The notes under the pieces: model-generated
Seen by the model: the letters and a program-made list of their open reading frames with translations, nothing else
Database searches by the model: none
Told to the model about the DNA's origin: nothing
Assembly: GCA_039619475.1 (NCBI GenBank)
Contig: CM077116.1
Location: forward strand, 5,208,001 to 5,272,000
Length of the DNA: 64,000 nucleotides
Reading direction: 5' to 3'
Origin: Icerya purchasi
Lineage: Eukaryota > Arthropoda > Insecta > Hemiptera > Monophlebidae
Part shown: in pieces, positions 12,050-23,869 of the stretch
Position numbering within the stretch: position 1 is the stretch's first letter
How the letters are laid out: every line of letters starts with the position of its first letter
Made by a program: the position numbers and the translations under genes

Positions 12050-13166
12050 TGGAACATTCCTGGAACGCATTTTTTGGTATGACCTTCAGTGCACTTGTCG
12101 CATTTTGTTTTAAGTCCTCCACACCGTCAAATCTTTTTCAGTTCAATGTAATTTTCAGCTTAGAAAAGAGCCAGAAATCACACGGAACAGTATCCCCGGG
12201 CTATAGCATGCGTGCCTAACCTGTACGATGCCATGTTTGGTTAAATAATTTTGAACAAGATGCGACGAGGAAGCCGAGCATCCAATCACCGTTTTCCTAA
12301 AACTTCAGTCGTTTTTTTTTCACAGCGTCTCGTAACCTTTTTAAAACTGCGAGATAATATTCTTTATTGACAATTTGACCACTTTTTAGAGCATATCCAT
12401 GGTGCCGACACTCTCGCAATCGAAAAAAAAACCAGTCAACATTACTTTCACATTTCCCCTGCTTCGCTGTGCTTTTTTTGCTCCAATTCTGATGCTTTCG
12501 TGTGGACGATTGATTTTCTGTTTCTGGATCCTGTCCATATGCCCATGTTTCGTCGACAGTTATTATTTTTTTGAGAAAATCGGGGTATAATTTTTCACGG
12601 TATCCAAATTATCTCGTGCAACTTCCACGCGAAGGTCTTTCTGTTCTTGTGTGAGCAGTCGTGGAACAAATTTCGCAGAAACACGACTCATTCCTAAATC
12701 TTCGGTTAAAATTTCAGAAATAATGGTATTTGGAATATCTGTACCCTCTCCAAGCTCTCTATTGGTTAAACGACGATCTTTTCCAGTCGCTGCTCGAACT
12801 TGGTCAACATTTTCTGGTGTTGTTGTTGCCGTAGGTCTTCCAGTACACATGGGTCACTTTCGATCGACCCCCGACCATTTTTAAATCGATTAAACAATTT
12901 TTTTATTTACGTCTTACCCATGGCTTGATCTCCAAAAGTTTTTTAATCATTTTAATAGTTTCTAATGTGATTTTCTTTCATACCGTTGTGATATTTTATG
13001 AGCTTTTCAAATCACTATGAAGATGGATACAATTATCTGAAACTAGTCAGTGTTGTTTTATTAAATAAATAATAATAGTATTGTGTATTTTAATAGTTTG
13101 TGTTGCTGTATCGCACAGATTAAAGCAAAATTTAATGTAAATTCTTCGGTCGACACGTTCCATCAT
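12050..13166 (-). pseudogene. mariner transposase, broken
   Basis: Cut-and-paste DDD transposase of the mariner type. The N-terminal part starts near 13166 (MERVDRRIYIKFCF) and is interrupted by the 12962-13087 insertion. It resumes with FGDQAMGKT and RFKNGRGSIESDP. An HTH/linker block follows (GRPTATTTPENVDQV, KDRRLTNRELGE, ILTEDLGMSRV, KFVPRLLTQEQK). After a frameshift the first catalytic Asp appears in VDETWAYGQDPETENQSS. The second catalytic region near 12290 is degenerate (the expected HHDNA block is lost), and further frame changes lead to the C-terminus. A stop lies in the N-terminal part. It cannot encode an active enzyme. Confidence 0.88.
12962..13087 (+). repeat. Small insertion inside the mariner transposase
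   Basis: About 126 bp flanked by a perfect 12-bp direct repeat, TTTTAATAGTTT (12950-12961 and 13088-13099), interrupting the N-terminal transposase codons. It contains GAAACTAGTCAGTGTT and ends in an A/T-rich AATAATAATAG-type tail. The duplication length and tail fit a 5'-truncated retroelement. The motif is shared with the palindrome at 9120-9235. Confidence 0.7.
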
Positions 13167-13488
13167 TTTTGTAACACGAGAAATGCGACGCGCTCAACAT
13201 TAGACCTGTATTAAAAAACATGAAACTGCTACTAAGATCGGTTTTAATAGATGACAGTCCCCCTCCACAACGACGTATTGTTTACAACGCTAGAGCAATT
13301 TGTTTTCGTGTTATAAGCGAAGGCCGGATACTTTCCAGGCAGACCTCGTATATTTATATATCATAGTTTTTGTCTTCGCGATGACCTAGTTGTTAGAGCA
13401 CTCAACTTCCATTACAGAAGTTCGATCCTAGGTGACGGCAGATATCACAAAATAAATAATTAAATTAATCCCTAATAATCACGTGGAA

Positions 13489-14422
13489 TATACAAATTAA
13501 CCGAGCTGTTCGACAGCGTTGCATACTTTCTCCACTGTTGTTCAACATTTATGCGGACAATATTTTCAACGAAGCACTAACTAATATGGATATTGGGATT
13601 AAAGTTAATGGTCAATACATTAGCAACATCCGCTATGCTGATGATGCAGTGTTGATTGCAGACGCAGCTACTGATCTACAAACTATTCTCGATCGAGTAA
13701 TTAACAGCAGTCAAAAATATGGCCTTCAACTGAACATTTTCAAAACGAAATCTATGGTAATAAACAAAAATGACCGTATTAAATTAGACCTGAATACGAA
13801 TAATCAAAGAATAGAGCGAGTTAAAAAATTTAAATATCTCGGGTGCTATATTACATCGAATTTAAGCCCTGAGGCAGAAATTAAACAAAGATGCGAACAT
13901 GCGCGCACTGTTTTTGGAAAACTGAAAAAGCTATTAACAAATAAATCATTAAACTTAGAAATTCGGAAAAGACTAATGAAAAGCTGTATTTGGCCTATTA
14001 TGCTCTATGGACTGGAAGCTACAACATATTCCGGCACAGCACTCAACTACTAGGAGGCGTGCGAAATGTGGCTTTATCGTCGCATGCTTTGGACGGCGCG
14101 CATGAGAAACGAAGATGTACTAAAATCCGTCCAAGAAGAAAGGATAATCCGTCGAATAATCGAAGAAAGGAAAATAAGATACTTTGAACACATAATCAGA
14201 GGAGAAAGATATGAAATCATCCGGCTTCTTCTTCAAGGGAAAATTGAAGGAAAAGAGGAGTGGGACGCAGAAGACTATCTTGGACCCAAGACATTCGGAA
14301 ATGGACCGGAATAATATCTACAGGGAGATTAGTTCAAGCTGCCAGAAATAGGGATATACTATGATCAACATTCCCTGTGATCGCTACGCACGGTAACCGT
14401 GTACAGTATTTTGATGATGATG
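13489..14422 (+). mobile_element. RTE-type LINE, 5'-truncated insertion
   Basis: Bounded by a perfect 12-bp target duplication, AATCACGTGGAA (13477-13488 and 14423-14434). The 3' end is a TTTTGATGATGATG tail rather than poly(A), as is usual for RTE. The 5' end is cut inside the RT domain. It sits within a tRNA-derived SINE. The intact duplication argues for a fairly young insertion despite the frame break inside. Confidence 0.88.
13501..14364 (+). pseudogene. RTE reverse transcriptase, C-terminal half
   Basis: The frame begins within RT motif 5 (VRQRCILSPLLFNIYADNIF). The catalytic box follows (NIRYADDAVLIADAATDLQ), then the thumb (FKYLGCYITSNLSPEAEIKQR). The frame stops at 14053 and continues in another frame from about 14060 (WLYRRMLWTARMRNEDVLKS, then RKIRYFEHIIRGERYEIIRL), the usual RTE C-terminal region. 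A further shift leads through STGRLVQAARNRDIL to a stop at 14362-14364. RTE proteins have an N-terminal AP endonuclease, which is missing here. Confidence 0.85.
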
Positions 14423-14662
14423 AATCACGTGGAAAGCAATGGCAAACCATTACGTGTATCACCATTTGCGCGCTATTTGATGCGTAGTAGACAGACAAAC
14501 ACGAGACTGCATTTGTATATTGATTAATCAAACATTCAAAATCAGTTCTCCCCAGTGGAGTCTTGCATGCACACTGCAGCGTTACACACAACAATTACCT
14601 AGAACACGCCGCCTCTATCTGTGTAGCTAGAATGTAATTGAGTATGGCGCGATGGTGATGAT

Positions 14663-15293
14663 GATATTAATTACAACGTAATTCTTGGACCGGACCCCAT
14701 TAGAAAAAATTTCCCAATTTTATGTAACGTTTGTAACATTTTAATTCTATATTTGTTCGCGCATAACTCATATCAATATAGACCGATTTCACTAATTCTT
14801 TGTCCATTAGAAAGAGATTCAACATAGGTACCATGTGAATAATGATGAAAATCGGTGAATACGAACGGAGTGTTTGTCAAAAAACGTGAAAAATGTAGTC
14901 TCTTTGGATAATTTTTTTTTCTTTATATTTCTGATTAGTATAACAGAGGCAGCTGACTTAAAATGCTATATCAATTTGAAAAATTACCATGGAAATGTAG
15001 CTTTGTTACCGACTTCCAAAAAGAAGGAGGTTACACGTTCGTCCCGTTTTTGTTTTTTTTTTACGTTTGTTCGCGCATAACTTAAATTCATATGGACCGA
15101 TTTAGAATTACGTTGTAAATTTTGATCATTTTATACAAAGTATAGAAGAGAAAGAGACAGAAATGTCCGCAAGAGGGGTCAAAGGGCGCAGGCCCTTGCG
15201 AGGCCAAAATGACCGAGTTTATATTTGTATATATGTATATATAGTGTAAATTATACTATTTGTCTAAATATGAACCAACCTATATAAGAATTG
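14663..15293. repeat. Dispersed repeat B, copy 1 (with GC-rich hairpin)
   Basis: The stretch 15066-15223 is the reverse complement of part of 48779-49022, with high similarity. It includes the segment with AAGGGCGCAGGCCCTT (a hairpin near 15184) and the final AAAATGACCGAGTTT. A weaker related stretch lies upstream (GTTCGCGCATAACTCATATC near 14757). The last 12 bases, ATATAAGAATTG (15282-15293), are the 5' target duplication of the following RTE element. Confidence 0.6.
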
Positions 15294-16820
15294 GATTGTC
15301 CGAAGTAAGAAGACCTGGAGAGAAAATTATACGCACACAAAAGGGGAACCTTTTTTATTATATAGGTAACAACTCAGGACAAAAAGGAGTCGGTTTTATT
15401 ATTAAAAATGAATATATAAGTAATGTAGTAGCGACAAAGGGGATTAACGACAGAATATCAATCTTAAAAATAAAAATTAATAAAGTTATACTAATTTGGT
15501 ATTCAAGTTTATGTTCCGACTACAGCTGCAGAAGATTGGGAAATAGAACATTTCTACGAAAATTTAAGAAACATTTTAAATTCAATTAAAATAAAGAACA
15601 ACAACTTAAAAATTATGGGAGACTGGAATAGCTAGATAGGGCAAAGAGAGAAAAGTAAAAAACAAACAATCGGTTTATACGGTTATGGGAAACGCAACGA
15701 AAGGGGTTGGATGCTCATAAGATTCAGTCAAGAATTCAATTTAAAAATAGTAAATAGTCTGTTTAAAAAAAGAATAGGAAATAGATGGTCATGGATATCT
15801 CCAAATCAACAGTATAAATCACTAATAGACTATATACTAGTACCTAGCATGAATCAGTCAATTATAAATTTCGAAATAAAAGGTTTGAATAAATTCAGCT
15901 TCTATATAGATCATAGACTGCTAATTATAACAATTGCAATTGATAAAGAAACATACTATAAAAGAGTCATAAAAAATTTGAATACAGAATTAGACTATGA
16001 AAAGTACGAAAACATAATTAGTGAAGAGCTAGGGAAGATAAACTTACATAGAGATCAAGAGATTGACGAACTATATAACGCCATATCTCAAACAATAACG
16101 TCAACATTCACAAACACATCCAAGAAAAGAAGTGGAAATATCCCACAGATAAGCGAAGTAGACGACATTTACCAATTACGTAAAAGAAGAATGGAAATTT
16201 TAAAAATCGTTAACAGGTCTCCAAAAGAAAAGATTGAATTAAATTTAGTGTCAAGAGCTATAAGAAATAAAATAAAAGAAAGGGACCGAGCTCAAAAAAA
16301 TGAAATTATTAATCATATTTTAGAAGGAAGTAAAAATATAAAACTGCTAAAAAAGAAACTCAGTATAGGTACACAATGGGCAACTTATTTTATGAACTTG
16401 AAAGGGGAGAAAATATGCGACAGAAAAGAAATAAATAACTTCATAACTGAATATTATAAAAATTTGTATAATGACATAGATAACGATCACGGTATAAGCA
16501 ATTCTGTTGAAACTAGTTTTACAGTAGAACCAGAATTTCTGAATGAAGAAGTAGAGGAGGTAGTAAAAAGATTGAGACGCAACAAAAGCCCAGGCAGTGA
16601 CAAAATAATGAACGAACACATAAAATTGGGTTAACGATCCTATTTAATAGAATTTTAAAAACAGGCATTATTCCCCGTAAATTGAAGTACTCTGATATAA
16701 TATTGTTGTTTAAAAAGGGGGATCGACACAAAATTGAAAACTATCGTCCAATATCTTTAAGTTTGACTATTTCAAAAATGTTTTCAAAGTTGTTAGAAAA
16801 TAGAATACAGTCTATTATAA

Positions 16821-17889
16821 TCCTATTAACTGCTTTTATTCACCTGTTCCTCCCAAACCTCTTCTTCATCACGTTGTTAGATCAGAATTCCAACAGAATC
16901 TTCGCTCTTTTTTCCCCAACCATTTTTTGATCTTCACTGATGGCTCCAAGGGACCCAATGGTGTTGGTGCAGCCTTCTTCTGTCCTTCTCTTAATTACTT
17001 CGAGTCCTTTAAACTTCCCTCCTTTTGTTCAATCTTTTATGCTGAGTCTTCGGCTATTCTGCGTGCCCTCCTTTTTATCAAAACTTCTCCGGCTTCTAGC
17101 AATCTCCTTATCCTGCCGGACGCTCAAAGCGTGCTGCAGTCTAACACATCTCCTCTCCCTTCTCACTCTACCGACTGTATCATTCTCCTTATTCGTTCCT
17201 TAATTCACGATCTTTTCCTTTCCCACTTAATCTAAACGGATTTCCTTTGGATTCCTGGTCATTCCGGAATCGAGGGAAATGAGTTGGTTGACTCATTCGC
17301 TCGATTATCTTCCTCTTCTGGTAGGTTTCTTCCTGCCTTCTCAGCTTCTAATATTTCCCTTCTGTCTGCAGCTGCTCATTCCAAACTGTGGTCTGACTCC
17401 TACGTCTCCTCATTCTCCAACCCGAACTCCCTTTTCTTGTATATTCAACCTTCCCTTCCACGTTTTCCATGGTTTATTAACTTTCCTTCTATGCGCTGTT
17501 CTAATCTCTCTGCGATTTTCCGCTTGCGTTTTGGGCATAGTTTGCTCCCTTCCTCATTGTTCCGTTATTCTCTCGTGCCTTCTCCTTATTGTCCATTGCA
17601 CCCTCCCGGCGATCAATGTATTTCTGATCCCGATCATATAATGTTCAGTTGTTCGTCGCTTTCAACTGAACAGGCTTCTTTTTATTCCTTCCTCTTACAA
17701 AACGGCATTCCCGCTCCATACTGTGCTTCATTCATTCTCTCCCTTCCTTCTCCTTCGGTTATTCTAGCTCTCGATTCTTTTCTGTCAGCTATCTCTGATC
17801 GTGTAAGGATCTGAGTCTCTCTTTTCTCTCTATTCCACTGTTCTTGGGCCAATGTCCATGTCGACAAACCCATTAAAAAAAAATATATA
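16821..17889 (+). mobile_element. I-type LINE, 5'-truncated, nested in RTE
   Basis: Inserted into the RTE reverse transcriptase and flanked by an 8-bp direct repeat, TATTATAA (16813-16820 and 17890-17897). The insert holds only the RNase H and C-terminal part of ORF2, a 3' UTR of about 60 nt containing GGGCCAATGTCCATGTCGAC, and an A-rich tail. It has the same orientation as its host. It belongs to the same clade as the 54776 element, but its sequence and 3' UTR length show it is a different subfamily. Confidence 0.88.
16828..17814 (+). pseudogene. I-type LINE ORF2 C-terminus (RNase H and knuckle)
   Basis: RNase H motifs: IFTDGSKGPNGVGAAFF (first Asp, 16933 on), FYAESSAILRALL (Glu) and LILPDAQSVLQS (second Asp region). 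A stop near 17233 breaks the frame, and the last motif reads FLWIPGHSGIEGNELVDS across a second frame. Downstream come FRLRFGHSLLPSSLFRYSLV, the Cys/His knuckle (CPLH, then CISDPDHIMFSC) and the C-terminus SDRVRI ending at 17814. Only two frame breaks separate it from an open frame. Confidence 0.88.
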
Positions 17890-19192
17890 TATTATAAGAG
17901 TCGAACAACCTGTAGAACAAGCTGGTTTCTGAAGGTCGTTCGCTACAATAGATCACCTACATGTCATGAACCAAGTCATTGAGAAATGTATAGAATATCA
18001 AATCGAAATATATATGGCTCTAATTGACTATAATAAAGCTTTCGACTCTTTAAAACATCAGTACTTATTTGCATCACTTAAGAGTCAAGGAGTTTCAGAA
18101 AATTACATAATATTAATAAAAAATATGTATAAAGACCTTAGAGCCAGAATATTAACAGATGTAGAGGGTTGGTACTTTGATATTAAGAAAGGGGTTAGAC
18201 AAGAAGACCCATTATCACCGGTTTTGTTTAACTGTGCTTTAGAAGATATTTTTAGGAATTTGCACTGGGATAACAAAGGTTTAAACATAAATGGAAAAAG
18301 AATTTCCAATTTAAGATTTGCGGATGACGTGGTTCTCTTGTCAAATTCCTTGGAAGAACTAAAAACTATGATAACAGAATTAGACAATGTGGGGAAAAAA
18401 GCTGGGCTTTCCATAAATATCGGAAAACCGAAAATATTTACAGAAAACCGAAACGCTAAAATAGTACAAGTTAACGGAATGGTTATAGAAATAGTAAATC
18501 AAGTAACGTACCTAGGTCAGCAATTATCTTTTAAAAATCGTACTGAAACGGAGGTAAATACTAGAATAACGAAAGCTTGGAACAAGTATTGAGCACTAAA
18601 ATATATTTTTAAAGGCCCTTTTAACAATTACCACAAGAGTATAATTTTAAACGCGACTATTACACCTAGTTTAACAAACGGCAGTCAAACCTGGTGTCTG
18701 ACTTCAAAAATTATTAATAAAATAAAGGTAACACAAAATACAATTGAACGGTCTATTTTAAATATTAAGAAAAAAGATAAAGTACCACTCAAACTGATAA
18801 AACAAAAATTTAAAAAAAATATAGATGCAATCAGATATGTTAGAACACAAAAATGGTCTTGGGCTGGTCATGTAGCAAGAATGAAGGATGACAGATGGAC
18901 GTATAGAGCCACTTTCTGGTTTCTTGCACATTATAAAAGAAGAAGGGGGCATCAGTTGACAAGGTGGAGGGACGATTTTAGTAATTTTTTATTGAACAAA
19001 AATTTTCAAAGAGTAGCCATAGATAGAATTGAATGGGAGAGATTACAGGAAACCTCTGCTCATCATGGGCCGAGGAAATTTAATATTTAGTTTTTTCTAT
19101 ATCAAATTTATACTATTCATGTTTGTTATATAGTTTAAGAATTTCCTCAATAAATGTTTATTATTATTATTATTATTATTATATAAGAATTG

Positions 19193-21326
19193 CTTGTCAA
19201 TCTTGGGGATATAGCTGTTCGTTTTGTAACCGCCAGAGCAAACCATAATTTCTTTGATTTCAAAAAAGATCCGAATACATTATCAAAATATGCACTGTAA
19301 GAACAGGAGTAGGCTATCAATTATAAAGATTGCATCGTATATTAAAGGTTGTATAAAAAAAAGGTATAAAAACTCTGTAAATGAGAACTTACTTGAAGAG
19401 CAAATACATCGCTAAATTTAAAAACTAATAATATAAACTTTAGGAAAACTAACTGGGAACGTAAAATAGAAAAATTTTCTAGGAATAAAACGTCAGTTTG
19501 AAAATAGAAGCAAAAATTTCGAAGAAAACAGATGTTCTGTGAGAAATCATAGATAAAATCTGTGAATAGATCAGAGAGACGATTGTGCTTTCGTAAAAGT
19601 AATTGAAATTGAAAAGAGTTCAAGAGCACCAAGGTGAAATCAAATACAGAAATTCCTAATTTTTTGAGAAGAAAACTGGAAACACTGCTATAAGCAAAGA
19701 AGCAATAATCGAACTTAAAACGTGCAACGAATCTGTACAAAGAAATAGAAACGTAAGAATCACTTTTCGTTTATTTAATGGTAGGGCTTTCGGTAAATGT
19801 AATCTTTTAAAAGTACAGACAGAAAGATAAACGATATTATTCAGGAAAAAACCGCTCCTGAGGAACACACCAAGGTAACGGAAATGATTAACTTGAGGAA
19901 AGTGAAAATTTTTTGAACGTAGTTAATTAAAATAGGAATTATGTGTCAGCTTAACGTATGAGGATTCAGACATTAAAATATGTAAGCGAATTACGCTGGG
20001 TCATGAGATGAAATCGTTTTCGGCTTTTCACATATTTAATTAATCTGCAAATAACTGTTTCTTAATATCATTTAGTTTATCAGTTTTTCACGCTGGTTAC
20101 TTTGCATTATCTGTTATTTTCCATATCGAATATTTATAAGGGATACCCGATATTGAACCCAGCTCACGCGCAACAACCACGCGTGGGTTGTCTGTGCGAA
20201 GAATACAGTTTTGGTGGTGTGTGCATTTAAACTTTTTAGTTGTTGAAAATTTTGATTTATTCGTTATGTTTCACACGTTTCACATACAAAGACGTGAGCG
20301 CAAGCTGTGGATACACATGGACTGCGTTCGATATGCGGTGGACTTAACGCAGTATCCCGATTAAGGTGTTCAGTTACACAATGAGACATGTCACATATCA
20401 AGACCCGCACGGTTTCAAATTAAAACTGCTGCCATATACCTAATCTGAAACGGAATATTGTTTATGCTACACCAGAGAAGTCATCTAAATGAAAAAAAGG
20501 ACTACGAAATTGGCTTTCAATATATTCTTCAAATCTCCATTCTTAGGGTACATTACGAAAATAGCTTAATTCCCCAACACCTTACCGAGGGTACGGGACT
20601 AATACTTTTAATACTGCCTCATCTTTTTTCCCCTCCAATTGTTACTTTTATTGACATTCTGTGTTAATCTAGTCGTACTTCTTTTCTCAATACGTCGATT
20701 TCTTATGTCCCGGTAATATCTTACTATTTTCTTAAATATTCATATTTTTATAAATCTTGTTCGTTTTATTGCGTACCATTTAACGTTGTATTTCTATCGC
20801 CAAATTCAGTTCCGCATGACGCATGATATACTAATTCATTATTTTTATCAGTATTTATCTTTTAATTCTAACTCAAGCTGAACGTTGAACTTTAACATAA
20901 ATCATTATTAACATGTATTATGTCTTGTAGCTAGGAGTCAGTCAAAAATTTACGTCATGCTTTTTGTCTCGTCTCTTATTTTTCTACAAAAAAATTAAAA
21001 ACGATATGCACTACAGGTCAACACGATTCACCTAGCTGAATATACATACATACTTTTCGCAGAGGATAATGTTGTTGATCAACAGCGACAGTGTAACAAA
21101 AATAACTTTTTTCTGTCGCAACACTCGCAATAACCTTCATATTTTATTGCATCAATGGTGTAAATTATGGGAAAATTTTCAGTATAGAATGCCTCGGATC
21201 TTTACGGGTAAAAGCGCAAAAGCGTCAAAGCTGTTTAAAATGTTCAATTAATTGTTCATTATTCGAATGCGAAAAACGTTTGTACAAGATTTACAAACTC
21301 GCACGATATATGATCTAATTTTTCTT
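19193..21326. other. No recognisable gene
   Basis: About 2.1 kb of AT-rich sequence. A GC-richer patch at 20160-20450 includes the near-palindrome CAACCACGCGTGGGTTG (about 20173) and short broken reading frames that I cannot assign. Everything else is featureless. Confidence 0.4.
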
Positions 21327-21384
21327 CCTTACCTACTTTTTTAATATGCTATTTCCCTTACCTACTTTTTTAATATGCTATTTC
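21327..21384 (+). repeat. 29-bp perfect tandem duplication
   Basis: The unit starting CCTTACCTACTTTTTTAATA occurs twice head to tail with a 29-bp period and no mismatches, indicating a recent local duplication by slippage or end joining. Confidence 0.85.
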
Positions 21385-22820
21385 CCTTTCGTTGTTTAAT
21401 TTCAGTTGGGAACACCTATCGTTAGATTTTCTTCATTGGTTATTTAAACACTTTTATTTAATTTTAAATAGTGTTAAACTTTTTCCATTTTTTTTGATTA
21501 ATGTATCAACATTTTTAGTTCAAATCACATCAAAATTTATAAAAGTTAACGCTTCGGATTGCACTGCTCTACCCATCGTTAGAACCAAATTTATTTCACG
21601 GTTCATTTCACTGAAATACTTAATATTATCCGTTTCAACGACTAAACTTATCGATGATAATTGTTTTTGATCACCTTTGCTTGGAAATGTTTCCTCGACG
21701 AAAGCTACAAGCAAAACACTTGAAAAATTAGACGCAAAAATATATCGTTTCTATATACAATAGCGCTTTTTTGAAAATTTGAAACCTCTGCTATTTAAAT
21801 TGTTCAAATCGTACTACATAGTTTATTCTTGTATCTAATTTTTTAAGTTTTTTGTTTGTATTGAGGTAAAGATGCCGGCCCACCAATTACGAAGTGCTTT
21901 AACTTTTGGAAAATATGACTTTGCTATTTTTACATTGGAAAGCTTAAATTAGTCAACTTCCGATAAAAGAGGTAATTTGTAAAGCTGAATGACAACGTTC
22001 TTCAGACAATGAAACTATTCGGTCAAAACCGAAAGAAGGAAAAAAGAGCGGCCACAATCTTTTAAAATTGAAAAAAAAAAAAGAAAGAGAGTTAAGTTCC
22101 GTTTTTATAACCATCTCGTAGTGAGAACATCTATTACCAGCATGCAATATTTTGAACGCATCGAAAACATTTATTAACCTAATTCGGAGTAAATTTCCAA
22201 CTGGAGTTGTATTTATCTGTAGGGAAGTGTGACATTAATTAAAATTCTTTTTCGGCATTGTGAGCCTTTTATCGACAAGAAAGCGACCTACCGAGAAATA
22301 TTCTCATCCACTTAATGGTAATAATTTATAACTTACTTTACCGCGCATATCTTTTCATAACGGTGGGCCATGGTTTATATTATATTGAGCATATACCGAG
22401 ATATACGCGCCGTAAAAAGAAGGACCAACTGACGGGTTACTTAATAAAATAACTGAAATATTGTGATGTAAAGAACTAGTTTGAATAAGCAGATGCATCG
22501 CACACAACCACACGCACGCAAAAGTCTATGCTGCGAACGATCTGATTAGCTTTACCTTTTCGAACTTCTTTAAATAGTGTTAAAAATGCTTTTCAGTATA
22601 TTACGACACCTACTTTCGATTCATTTTCGTGGCCCACACACATATCAATTTAGGAAACTCTTTGATTGCCACAAACCGATCAGGTCGTCCCTAAATTCTG
22701 AGAAAGAAATGAAATCACATGTTATTATTGCCACCATTATTCCCAGTGGAAAAAGAAAAAACAGAAGGAAGCCGTTTGAGGAAAAATAACCGGAATTTGC
22801 GGCTTAATGGAATTGAAACA
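21385..22820. other. No recognisable gene
   Basis: AT-rich sequence. The short ORFs show no recognisable family motif. Confidence 0.4.
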
Positions 22821-22864
<44 letters not shown>

Positions 22865-22877
22865 ATAAGTATATAGA

Positions 22878-22933
<56 letters not shown>

Positions 22934-22956
22934 TATTTATTTATTTATTTATTTAT
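22821..22956. repeat. (TA)n and (TTTA)n microsatellites
   Basis: Two long TA tracts (about 22821-22860 and 22882-22930) separated by about 20 bp, followed by (TTTA)n at 22935-22956. Length is likely to vary between individuals. Confidence 0.95.
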
Positions 22957-23869
22957 TAATCAATATATTGTAACGTATATCGGGAGAGATAAAAAAACAG
23001 CTAAAGGTTTTTTAGAGTTTTTCGGTGCGCTATCTCATTAATAAAATTTATTTGATTCGGACTTATCGCTAAAATACGTCAGTTTTAATTAATCGAAAAA
23101 ATGTTTTAACTTTTGAATTAATTTGAATCAAATATTTTTGTAATATTTGTCAGCGACACTACGCTTGCTCTACAAAAAGCCGTTCTTTTACTTTTCAGTG
23201 TATAGTAAAGAACAAAAAAGAAACCTTTTAATTACGAAGAAATTCCCAATCGAATATTATTCGCTTCTTTAACCATAATTTTACTGTTTACCGTATTTTA
23301 ACTGTAATGATTATTTTTTAATATAATTAATAATATTCGCACGAATAATTCATAATATAATGAATAATTTTGACTGATCATAATGCTGAAAAGAATATAA
23401 TATGCAATAATACTACATTAAATCGTATTTGACAATTTTATTCGATATACGTACAAATAAAAACTCGATCCTTCTTGTTACGGCTACACCCACTGGTCAT
23501 GATAGTTCTATAACACCTAAAGAAGAGCTGATTTCAATTGACTACGTCATTCTTAGATATGAAAATTAATTTACAGCTTAGAGATTTATTTCAAACCATA
23601 ACAGAAATAGTTTACTAAGTAACAAAACAAGGTTAGTTTTTTTTACATCACCCGCCCACTTAAGGATGACATCATTGATATTCGTATAAAAAGTTCGCCA
23701 AAATGAACGCAGTAAAATAAATGCAAATTAAAGATACAAAAATAAATACTGAATTTATTATATTATTTTAAATGTTCATCTTATAAAAAATGATATCACT
23801 TAAATATATTCACGATGACTGATTTTACACATAGTACGTCAATTTGATGATGACAATTTTCGATAACAG
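22957..23869. other. No recognisable gene
   Basis: AT-rich sequence without recognisable features. Confidence 0.4.

Larger units (their letters stand above)
11915..13348 (-). mobile_element. mariner-family DNA transposon, complete ends
   Basis: Inverted terminal repeats of about 28 bp match at all but one position. The left end reads CGAGGTCTGCCCGGAAAG and the right end, inverted, CGAGGTCTGCCTGGAAAG; both continue into TATCCGGCC. TA flanks both sides (11913-11914 and 13349-13350), the expected mariner target duplication. Length 1434 bp, typical of mariner plus one small insertion. The transposase lies on the minus strand and is broken. The well-preserved ends suggest a moderately recent insertion. 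Confidence 0.92.
13372..14662 (+). repeat. tRNA-derived SINE split by an RTE fragment
   Basis: The head at 13378-13445 is tRNA-like: an A-box region (TGACCTAGTTGTTAGAGCAC), then a B box (AGTTCGATCCT) about 35 nt on, with a shortened anticodon arm. The body is interrupted at 13489 by an RTE piece, resumes at 14435 (AGCAATGGCAAACCATTACG) and ends at about 14650-14660 in GATGGTGATGATGAT. The tail resembles that of the RTE piece inside it, as expected if RTE machinery copies this SINE. The outer limits are approximate, and the tRNA of origin is not identified. Confidence 0.6.
15294..19090 (+). pseudogene. RTE endonuclease-reverse transcriptase, broken
   Basis: AP-endonuclease part: LSEVRRPGE and GVGFIIK (15300-15410), then, in another frame, VYVPTTAAEDWEIEHFYENL and KIMGDWN (15500-15640), then SLIDYILVPSMNQ. 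The RT starts near 16570 (RLRRNKSPGSDKI) and continues with ENYRPISLSL at 16736. After the nested insertion it resumes with VEQPVEQAGF (17901 on), ALIDYNKAFDSLKHQ, VRQEDPLSPVLFNC, NLRFADDVVLLSNSLEE and YLGQQLSF. The C-terminus RTQKWSWAGHVARMKDDRW reaches the stop at 19090. There are stops at 17938 and 18590 and at least two frameshifts. Excising the LINE and one copy of its target duplication restores the frame across the insertion site. Confidence 0.9.
15294..19180 (+). mobile_element. RTE-type LINE with nested insertion
   Basis: Bounded by a perfect 12-bp target duplication, ATATAAGAATTG (15282-15293 and 19181-19192). The 3' end is a (TTA)n microsatellite of about 24 nt (19157-19180), typical of RTE. 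The 5' end is truncated inside the endonuclease. About 2.8 kb of RTE sequence is interrupted by a 1.07-kb I-type LINE fragment at 16821-17889. This gives a clear order of events: RTE first, I-type LINE second. Confidence 0.92.

Noticed and set aside
12651..12884. Plus-strand ORF within the mariner
   Set aside because: Antisense shadow of the transposase, whose motifs are clear on the minus strand.
13378..13445. Functional host tRNA gene
   Set aside because: A and B boxes are present, but the anticodon arm is shortened and no full cloverleaf forms; a SINE head explains it better.
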